DNA of 58,048 bases, taken from NCBI GenBank assembly GCA_900554545.1, contig USHW01000011.1:1-58048 (forward strand), written 5' to 3'. Shown here piece after piece: positions 52,824-58,048 of the stretch. How positions within the stretch are numbered: position 1 is the stretch's first letter; each line of letters starts with the position of its first letter. This stretch comes from an uncultured Prevotella sp. GTDB taxonomy: Bacteria; Bacteroidota; Bacteroidia; Bacteroidales; Bacteroidaceae. Under the pieces are notes generated by a model, which was not told where the DNA came from, made no database searches, and saw nothing but the letters and a program-made list of their open reading frames with translations. Both the position numbers and the translations under genes were made by a program.

Positions 52824-53384
52824 CTATTTACGTGCAATCTTTGTACGATAATTGCAATTGAAACGGCCTTGCAGAATAGACTTCAGCTTGTTCTTGATAA
52901 GCTGCCGGCGAAGCGGTGACACGCGGTCAATGAAAAGCTTTGCGTCAAGATGGTCAAACTCATGCTGCATGACACGTGCCAAATAACCCTCAACCCATTC
53001 GTCATGCTCCACAAAACTTTCATCCATATACTTGACACGGATACGCGTAGGGCGCTTAACACTTTCATGTATGCCCGGAAACGACAGGCATCCCTCCTCG
53101 GATGTGTCTACTTTCGTATCGTCATACTCAAGTATGTGTGGATTTATATATGCCTTGCGAAACCCCTTATATTCGGGTAAATCTTCTGAAAGCACATCAA
53201 GGTCTATCACAACCAGACGAATGCCAAGACCTACCTGGGGAGCCGCCAAGCCCACACCGTCAGACGCGGTAAGCGTCTCAAACATATTTGCTATGAGTTC
53301 TTTCAGATTTGGATAACTGCCATCTATATCCTGCGACACCTTGCGCAACACCGGATGGCCATAAATATAAATAGGTAATATCAT
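52824..53384 (-). CDS. def: Peptide deformylase
   Basis: Removes the formyl group from nascent protein N-termini. 186 residues with all three motifs: GVGLAAPQVG, EEGCLSFPG (metal ligand C99) and QHEFDHLD (ligands H141, H145; catalytic E142). The ATG overlaps the ruvX stop by 4 bases (53381-53384), so translation is coupled. Confidence 0.97.
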   Translation of the reverse strand: MILPIYIYGHPVLRKVSQDIDGSYPNLKELIANMFETLTASDGVGLAAPQVGLGIRLVVIDLDVLSEDLPEYKGFRKAYINPHILEYDDTKVDTSEEGCLSFPGIHESVKRPTRIRVKYMDESFVEHDEWVEGYLARVMQHEFDHLDAKLFIDRVSPLRRQLIKNKLKSILQGRFNCNYRTKIARK

Positions 53385-53803
53385 CGTTTTCTTCTTTCAG
53401 ATTCCAAATAACCTTGCAATATTATCGTTGCACTCAACTCATCGACAAGGGCTTTATCTTGCCTTTTCTTCTTATGCAAGCCACCGTCTATCATAGCTCT
53501 ATGAGCCAAAACGGAAGTGAAACGTTCATCGTAAAACTCGACCGGAATATCAGGAAACTCCTTGCGCCAGCGGTTTACAAACGGCACTATCCTCGACATG
53601 TTTTCACTCGGACTTCCATCCGCCTGCTTAGGCTCTCCGACAACGATGCGTTCAACTTGCTCCCTGCCAACATAATCACGAAGAAAATCGAACAGTGAGG
53701 ACGTGGAAACCGTCACCAATCCGCCTGCAATAATCTGCATCGGGTCGGTGACAGCTATGCCGGTACGCTTCTTTCCGTAATCGATAGACAGAATACGGGC
53801 CAC
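53381..53803 (-). CDS. ruvX: YqgF/RuvX putative Holliday-junction resolvase
   Basis: 140 residues of the RNase H-like YqgF family, linked to resolution of recombination intermediates and to 16S rRNA processing. The catalytic-Asp strand ILSIDYGKKRTGIAVTD opens the protein, IVVGEPKQADGS and FYDERFTSVLA follow, and DELSATIILQGYL closes it. A GTG at 53803 is chosen as the start: it sits 4 bp after the SPOR gene stop and directly before the first strand. An ATG 19 codons upstream would overlap the SPOR gene by 53 bp. Confidence 0.92.
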   Translation of the reverse strand: MARILSIDYGKKRTGIAVTDPMQIIAGGLVTVSTSSLFDFLRDYVGREQVERIVVGEPKQADGSPSENMSRIVPFVNRWRKEFPDIPVEFYDERFTSVLAHRAMIDGGLHKKKRQDKALVDELSATIILQGYLESERRKR

Positions 53804-53807
53804 GTAT

Positions 53808-54305
53808 TTACTTTTGATTATACAACAACCAGGCATCAGGATACTGCGCCCTAAGCTCATTACGGCTGTTTACCGCATCCGCCTTAGTATCATAAGTTGC
53901 GGCAACAACACGGTACATCTGGTTGGAAGGATTGTAAGCCACCTGTGCATCATATCCCTGGCTCTTAAGCGTAGACTGCAAACCTTCGGCATTAGCCTGC
54001 ATAGAGAAAGAGCCGACTATAACGCTGAAGTTCTTAAGTCCGGCACCGTTGACCACAGACAAAGCCTCTTGCCTAACCGGAACATTGTCGGCATTGTCAA
54101 CGACAACAGTCTCACTGGCAGGTTTCTCTACAACAGGAGCCACTACGGCAATTTCCTCATTACCCTGATTTTGTTCTGTGGCACGGTTCTCTTCCTGCGC
54201 TTTAGCCTTCTCGTACATCTTCTTATAAGCACTTTCAGACGACTTGCAACTATTAAACGCCAAAGCCACACATAAGCCGGCACACATAACCATGTATTTC
54301 TTCAT
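53808..54305 (-). CDS. SPOR-domain lipoprotein
   Basis: 165 residues. Lipoprotein signal with C20 (AFNSC), a charged linker (~25-90), then a SPOR domain (FSVIVGSFSMQANAEGLQST ... YRVVAATYDTKADAVNSRNE), which binds glycan strands stripped of stem peptides, usually at the division site. First gene of the run to ruvX, def and the TPR protein. Upstream, CGAAATTA (54358-54365) is one base off a minus-strand -7 element. Confidence 0.85.
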   Translation of the reverse strand: MKKYMVMCAGLCVALAFNSCKSSESAYKKMYEKAKAQEENRATEQNQGNEEIAVVAPVVEKPASETVVVDNADNVPVRQEALSVVNGAGLKNFSVIVGSFSMQANAEGLQSTLKSQGYDAQVAYNPSNQMYRVVAATYDTKADAVNSRNELRAQYPDAWLLYNQK

Positions 54306-54480
54306 AATTTCTCGTGTTATTGTTTAGAAATCAGTTTATTTTTCTACATTTATCGTGCGAAATTACACAAAAACAAGCAAAACCGCCGAAAAGCGGCACA
54401 TAAAGTTTGTTAAATCAAACAAATACATTGTTTTTAACAAAAAAGTCAGACAAAAACATTGGCTTTCGGGAAATTATCAC

Positions 54481-54488
54481 TATTTTTG
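54481..54488 (+). promoter_or_regulatory. -7 element of the envelope triad
   Basis: TATTTTTG, exact match; the first gene starts 76 bp downstream. The -33 position is weak (TTGG near 54459). Confidence 0.4.
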
Positions 54489-54564
54489 CTATCAGTAAAT
54501 TCATTTACACGAACAGACTTTATTGTCAATAGAAACATTGTACAACATTAAACATATATTGATT

Positions 54565-54783
54565 ATGAAAGCATTAGGTTACATCGGCGCATTCCTTGGT
54601 GGCGCCATCGCCGGAGCGGCTTTAGGTTTGCTTCTTGCACCGGAAAAAGGTAAAGACACTCGTGAAAAGATAACTGACGCCATTGACGACTTCTGCCAGA
54701 AGCACAACATCAAGTTGAGCAGAAAGGAAATGAACGACTTGGCTGAGGACATCACGGACGCAGCTGACACCGAAAGAGTCTAA
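54565..54783 (+). CDS. YtxH-like small membrane protein
   Basis: 72 residues from the ATG at 54565; the frame also has an ATG 14 codons earlier, but the hydrophobic start MKALGYIGAFLGGAIAGAALGLLLAPEKG is the YtxH/gas-vesicle-GvpP-like hallmark (glycine-rich membrane segment, then LAPEKGKDTR). The rest is a charged amphipathic helix. First of three small genes (gaps 15 bp each), comparable in plan to the stress-induced ElaB/YqjD-YqjE-YqjK group of enterobacteria. Confidence 0.8.
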   Translation: MKALGYIGAFLGGAIAGAALGLLLAPEKGKDTREKITDAIDDFCQKHNIKLSRKEMNDLAEDITDAADTERV

Positions 54784-54798
54784 ATCACTGTTTCACAC

Positions 54799-55146
54799 AT
54801 GTTTTCAAGCGACAAAAACATTGAAACTATCGGCCAGCTTATACGGTTGGTAAAACGCAGTATCGGGCTTCAGGGAGAATACCTGAAGCTCGATATAATG
54901 GAAAAGACGGTAAGGATTATCACCGCCCTGCTGCTCTTTGCCATTCTAACACTGATTGTTATAGCAATCTTGTTTTTCATTTCAATATCGGCGGCAATCG
55001 CCATAGGAGAAGCCATCGGCTATCCGGCATCATTCGGCATCATAGCGGCTTTCTATGTAATTATATTCATTTTATTCCTCACCTTTAGAAAAAGCTGGAT
55101 AGAGAGACCGTTAATCAGATTTATAACCAGCCTGTTAATGGAATAA
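54799..55146 (+). CDS. Holin-X (Phage_holin_3_6)-like membrane protein, YqjE type
   Basis: 115 residues with two long hydrophobic spans (~43-72 and ~78-100), cytosolic ends and a Lys/Arg-rich FRKSW turn. This is the putative Actinobacterial-type holin-X/YqjE family, chromosomal envelope proteins despite the phage-derived name. It lies 15 bp after the YtxH-like gene. No lysis genes or phage genes are near, so a prophage origin is not supported. Confidence 0.8.
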   Translation: MFSSDKNIETIGQLIRLVKRSIGLQGEYLKLDIMEKTVRIITALLLFAILTLIVIAILFFISISAAIAIGEAIGYPASFGIIAAFYVIIFILFLTFRKSWIERPLIRFITSLLME

Positions 55147-55161
55147 ACCGTTCAAAAGGAC

Positions 55162-55398
55162 ATGAGAAAACCTGAAACTTACAGCACACTGCACGAAATA
55201 AGGCTTCGCAAAGAAACCATCTTGTCTGAAATCAGAATGAACAATCAGCAAATAAACATTCTGTGGAAAGACATGTTCCGCAAGCCCGAACCAAAGAAAA
55301 AAGCCTTGTCGCTCTCATCCATCATGACAATGGGAACTGGCATGGCAGACGGTTTCTTACTAATATGGAAATTATACCGAAAATACAAGAGGAAATAA
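55162..55398 (+). CDS. Small charged protein, third gene of the envelope triad
   Basis: 78 residues: an N-terminal charged helix (EIRLRKETILSEIRMNNQQI), a basic middle (FRKPEPKKKALS), and a short hydrophobic stretch (SIMTMGTGMADGFLLIWKLY) ending in basic residues. It occupies the place of YqjK-like proteins behind YqjE. No family assignment made. It starts 15 bp after the holin-X-like gene and would be co-translated with it. Confidence 0.7.
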   Translation: MRKPETYSTLHEIRLRKETILSEIRMNNQQINILWKDMFRKPEPKKKALSLSSIMTMGTGMADGFLLIWKLYRKYKRK

Positions 55399-55443
55399 CC
55401 TGAAAACAACAAGAAAACACAATACTTACAAAAGCATATAAAC

Positions 55444-55468
55444 AAAAAAAGGAGTACCGCTGTACTCC
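55444..55468 (-). terminator. Intrinsic terminator (small RNA and/or murB operon)
   Basis: 7-bp perfect stem (55451-55457 with 55462-55468), 4-nt loop, then T7 on the minus strand. It is 147 bp past the metallo-hydrolase stop. Confidence 0.8.
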
Positions 55469-55505
55469 AACCTTGTTAACCTTAAATCTAATACTATGAA
55501 AAACA
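55444..55505 (-). ncRNA. Candidate small RNA (~62 nt) with own promoter and terminator
   Basis: Minus-strand unit: an exact two-part promoter (55511-55541), a ~35-nt body without a reading frame (TTAGATTTAAGGTTAAC words), then GGAGTAC-N4-GTACTCC (55451-55468) followed by seven T (55450-55444). The compact promoter-hairpin-U-tract arrangement suggests a small RNA. The same hairpin would also terminate the metallo-hydrolase/murB operon reading through from 55615. I could not match it to a named family. Confidence 0.5.
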
Positions 55506-55510
55506 CGGTG

Positions 55511-55541
55511 CAAAGGTATTGACATTTCTGCTATCTACAAA
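55511..55541 (-). promoter_or_regulatory. Promoter of the candidate small RNA
   Basis: Minus strand: TTTG 55538-55541, 19-bp spacer, TACCTTTG 55511-55518, both exact. No coding gene starts downstream before the terminator. Confidence 0.7.
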
Positions 55542-55614
55542 ATAATCGTATCCTTTCCGACCGCATTTTATCATTTATTAATCAAATCACACTGTATTTT
55601 GAGATATTTTTAGA

Positions 55615-56376
55615 CTAAAAATCTATTATTTGTCCATCGTATGCAAGTTTGATGCCGTTTGGCAACATCTTGTTAACGTCGTCATGCAGACCTATATCGT
55701 GCCCCATGTGGGTAAAAAAAGTATGCTCAGCTCCTACCTTCTTGGCAAAAGCAACAGCCTGCCCGACAGTAAGATGTGAATGATGTTCAGGAGTAAAACG
55801 AAGAGCGTTTACAACAAGCACTTTAACTCCATGAAAGTACTCAAGTTCATTGTCACCGATGGTCTTCATATCTGTTATATACATCAAGTCCCCAAGCCTG
55901 TATCCCAAAATAGGAAGCTTGTCATGCATTACCTGAACAGGCATCACATCAATGCCGCCAATATGCAACAACTGGTGTGGCTTGATAACATTAAGACGTA
56001 TGTTCGGTACTCTCGGATATTTATTTTCGCCAAAACAATAAGGTATCGAGCACTTCAATCTTTCTGAAGTCTTGAAATCTGAATATATGTCAATCCTGCC
56101 AAACGCACAAAACGGCCGTAAATCGTCAATCCCACCAACATGGTCGTAATGCACATGTGTCAATAAAACCGCATCGATTTTTTTGAACTCTTGTCCCAAC
56201 ATCTGCTGACGGAAGTCCGGGCCACAATCTATCAATATCCTCGTACCACCCGACTCTACCAAGGCTGAAGCACGCAATCTCTTGTCGTGCGCATCAACAC
56301 TCGAACACACCTTACAAGTGCATCCGACAGTAGGCACACCAACAGACGTACCTGTTCCGAGAAACGTAAGCCGCAT
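55615..56376 (-). CDS. Metallo-beta-lactamase-fold hydrolase, PhnP-like
   Basis: 253 residues. The zinc site is complete: HVHYDH (HxHxDH motif), with later ligands in VQVMHDKL, ITDMKTIG and the terminal HMGHDIG. GTGTSVGVPTVGCTCKVC at the start is typical of the PhnP/RNase Z-like group, which cleaves phosphodiesters. The ATG at 56376 is taken rather than TTG at 56382, because the protein starts with the first strand MRLTFLG. It begins 2 bp after the murB stop, so it is co-transcribed with murB; a shared pathway is not evident. Confidence 0.88.
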   Translation of the reverse strand: MRLTFLGTGTSVGVPTVGCTCKVCSSVDAHDKRLRASALVESGGTRILIDCGPDFRQQMLGQEFKKIDAVLLTHVHYDHVGGIDDLRPFCAFGRIDIYSDFKTSERLKCSIPYCFGENKYPRVPNIRLNVIKPHQLLHIGGIDVMPVQVMHDKLPILGYRLGDLMYITDMKTIGDNELEYFHGVKVLVVNALRFTPEHHSHLTVGQAVAFAKKVGAEHTFFTHMGHDIGLHDDVNKMLPNGIKLAYDGQIIDF

Positions 56377-56378
56377 CG

Positions 56379-57392
56379 TCAAATGATATTAACTTCTGGA
56401 GTTATCTCTATTCCAAATTTGGCATAGACATCGCTCCTTACCGCATCACACAGTCTCAATACATCTTCACCGCTGGCACCACCGTGATTCACAAGCACCA
56501 AAGCCTGCCGCAGATGAACACCAACATTGCCAAGCGACCTGCCTTTCCAGCCGCATTGTTCTATCATCCATCCTGCCGGTATTTTTTCATGGTGCTCATC
56601 AACAGAATAATGTGGCACATCGCCGAACCGCACTGCCAACTCTTCGTATTTTGCCCTGCTTACAACCGGATTTGTAAAAAAGCTACCTGCATTGCCCTCC
56701 ACTGCCGGGTCTGGCAGTTTAGCCTTGCGTATCTCTATTATGATATTTCTCAATTGAGACACCGTAGGTGAAGTTATGCCTTTCGCCTCAAGTTCTGCAC
56801 GTATGTTTCCATAACAAAGATGCGGCACAAAAATGTCAGACAGTTTATATGTAACGTAGGTTATCATGTAACGGTTTCGCCATTCCCCCTTGAACTTGCT
56901 CCACCTGTAAGAATATTCGCAGTCTCTGTTTGAGAACTCGCAAATTTCTCCACTTTCCATGTCTACGGCCTCAACCTTTTCTATCAAATCCTTGGCTTCC
57001 ACGCCGTAGGCTCCAATGTTCTGCACTGCAGTTGCACCAACCTCGCCGGGGATAAGCGACAGGTTCTCCGCACCATACATTCCATTGTCAACACACATCC
57101 TTACAATGTCGTCCCACGTCTCCCCGCTGCCGCAACGCAAAAACACGCTGCCGTCCATACGCATTACATGGCGCCCTTTTATGGCTGAATGCAGCACCGT
57201 CCCGTCATAATCCTTCGTGAAAAGGACGTTGCTACCGGCGCCCAAAAACAACAGCGAGCGGTCAGCGTCAGCAAGCGACAAAACCACCTGACGCAGTTCT
57301 TCAACATTTGAAAACTCTATGAAACGGCGGCACTTGACATCCATTCCAAACGTATTGTGCCCTTTCAAGCTATAGTCATGCAAGTCCTTCAT
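56379..57392 (-). CDS. murB: UDP-N-acetylenolpyruvoylglucosamine reductase
   Basis: FAD/NADPH enzyme that makes UDP-N-acetylmuramate for peptidoglycan. 337 residues of the type I (E. coli-like) form: NTFGMDVKC and LGAGSNVLF in the FAD-binding domain, YGVEAKDLIEKVEAVD, then NAGSFFTNPVVS with the catalytic serine region, and the C-terminal MurB domain with the longer loop (VDEHHEKIPAGWMIEQCGWKG). It follows the DUF4348-like gene after 42 bp and precedes the metallo-hydrolase. Confidence 0.95.
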   Translation of the reverse strand: MKDLHDYSLKGHNTFGMDVKCRRFIEFSNVEELRQVVLSLADADRSLLFLGAGSNVLFTKDYDGTVLHSAIKGRHVMRMDGSVFLRCGSGETWDDIVRMCVDNGMYGAENLSLIPGEVGATAVQNIGAYGVEAKDLIEKVEAVDMESGEICEFSNRDCEYSYRWSKFKGEWRNRYMITYVTYKLSDIFVPHLCYGNIRAELEAKGITSPTVSQLRNIIIEIRKAKLPDPAVEGNAGSFFTNPVVSRAKYEELAVRFGDVPHYSVDEHHEKIPAGWMIEQCGWKGRSLGNVGVHLRQALVLVNHGGASGEDVLRLCDAVRSDVYAKFGIEITPEVNII

Positions 57393-57434
57393 ACCAACGA
57401 TATTGACTGATTAAAAATCCAAAAGCAAACCGGT

Positions 57435-58048
57435 TTACTCCGACAGGCTGACCAGTTTCCACTCTCCGTCGATGCGTTTGAACGTCAACCTCATCTCCAT
57501 TCCATTGGCGATGCCGCGCATCACAAATATCTTTTGATTGCCCTCGGCGTATTTCTGCCCATACATTATATTATATATAGCCCCGGAAGGCAGTTCTGGA
57601 GCAAAAGCAGGCCATGTTTCAGGAGCTATCTCGCCTGTCATCGTACTGAAATCGTCGTCGGGGTCCGGCCCGGTAAACTCTACCGGGTTGTTCAGACTTT
57701 CCAACTGAAACTCGGAATCGGTGGCAAAACGCTGGTAAAAAGCAAGGAATGACGCATTGGTATTATGCACCATATCGTTTGTCCTGACAGACGTCAGCAT
57801 CCAACGCCCTCCAATCCTGTCGAACATATATTTCTCAACCTTTTCTTCCACAAGGTTGACCTTCTCTACCACAACATTGTTTATCGAAGTGTCTTTCACC
57901 ACATCCATCTGCTTTTCGTTGTCGAATATCAACGTGTAATAGCCCTGCTCCATGAAGAAATGCTCCATCTTCCACTGCTTCTTTTTCACATAAGCTACAC
58001 TTTCCCCATCGGCAACTTTCAGCGGGAACTTTATCCTGCTGAACTGCA
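57435..58048 (-). CDS. DUF4348-like protein, 5' end cut by the window edge
   Basis: The frame is open to the end of the window, and the 20 codons upstream of the GTG at 57989 (ending VADGESVAYVKKKQWKMEHF) continue the same family pattern, so that GTG is not the start. The visible ~204 residues match the DUF4348 family of Bacteroidales: FPLKVADG, FFMEQGYYTLIFDNE, FLAFYQRFATDSEFQLESLN, and the close with NGMEMRLTFKRIDGEWKLVS. These are usually lipoproteins of unknown function; the signal peptide would lie beyond the window. It is upstream of murB in the same direction. Confidence 0.8.
   Translation of the reverse strand, partial: QFSRIKFPLKVADGESVAYVKKKQWKMEHFFMEQGYYTLIFDNEKQMDVVKDTSINNVVVEKVNLVEEKVEKYMFDRIGGRWMLTSVRTNDMVHNTNASFLAFYQRFATDSEFQLESLNNPVEFTGPDPDDDFSTMTGEIAPETWPAFAPELPSGAIYNIMYGQKYAEGNQKIFVMRGIANGMEMRLTFKRIDGEWKLVSLSE

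Noticed and set aside
54799..55146. Prophage holin
   Set aside because: The holin-X/YqjE family is chromosomal; no endolysin, integrase or phage structural genes are near.
57987..57989. GTG as start of the DUF4348-like gene
   Set aside because: The frame continues to the window end with family-like sequence, so the gene is truncated by the window rather than starting here.
1..58048. tRNA, rRNA, insertion sequences, replication origin
   Set aside because: I saw no cloverleaf-like segment, rRNA block, transposase or DnaA-box cluster; a short or divergent one could still be missed without a search tool.

Overview
The window looks like a chromosomal segment of a Bacteroidales bacterium, most like Prevotella and its relatives. 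Four things point there: Bacteroidota-type promoters (-33 TTTG and -7 TAnnTTTG) in front of many genes; a eukaryote-type GT3 glycogen synthase; a type IX secretion (T9SS) type B sorting domain together with PorT-like barrels and Mfa/FimB-like lipoproteins; and methylmalonyl-CoA mutase next to oxaloacetate-decarboxylase-type subunits, as expected of a succinate/propionate fermenter. No tRNA, rRNA, transposase, integrase or CRISPR array was seen. Species level cannot be set from this sequence alone.

Layout. 1-5 kb: small glutaredoxin-like protein, then glycogen synthase and alpha-glucan phosphorylase as an operon. 5-15 kb: mutA-mutB, divergent from an AspT/YidE-type transporter, an OadG-like subunit with a lamin-tail domain, a biotin carrier protein, the OadB sodium pump and a LuxR-type regulator. 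15-24.6 kb: POT transporter, LysM/periplasmic-binding protein with a PorT-like barrel, a T9SS type B secreted protein, uvrA, pantothenate kinase. 24.7-36 kb: rplT-rpmI-infC and thrS, split by an AT-rich gene of the uracil-DNA-glycosylase fold; fabI; a HAD phosphatase, pgi, gpsA, lysS. 36-44 kb: a four-gene operon of surface lipoproteins, three Mfa/FimB-like and one carrying a metzincin zinc site. 44-48.5 kb: B3/B4 editing-like protein; an operon of two paralogous lipoproteins around an outer-membrane barrel; a divergent LuxR regulator gene broken by a frameshift. 48.5-58 kb: ligA; SPOR protein-ruvX-def-TPR operon; a YtxH/holin-X envelope triad; a candidate small RNA; metallo-hydrolase, murB and a DUF4348-like gene cut by the window end.

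The most unexpected feature is a dispersed intergenic repeat family: eight loci, each about 88-89 bp (one shorter), made of four head-to-tail 22-23 bp units. Each unit is a 15-bp palindrome (AAAAGGCSGCCTTTT) plus a 7-bp palindrome (GCANTGC). The arrays occur only between genes, and several sit just past the 3' ends of operons that lack an ordinary intrinsic terminator. Other points of interest are the metzincin-fimbrillin lipoprotein operon, the T6-tract frameshift in the LuxR regulator, and the paralogous lipoprotein/barrel operon next to it.
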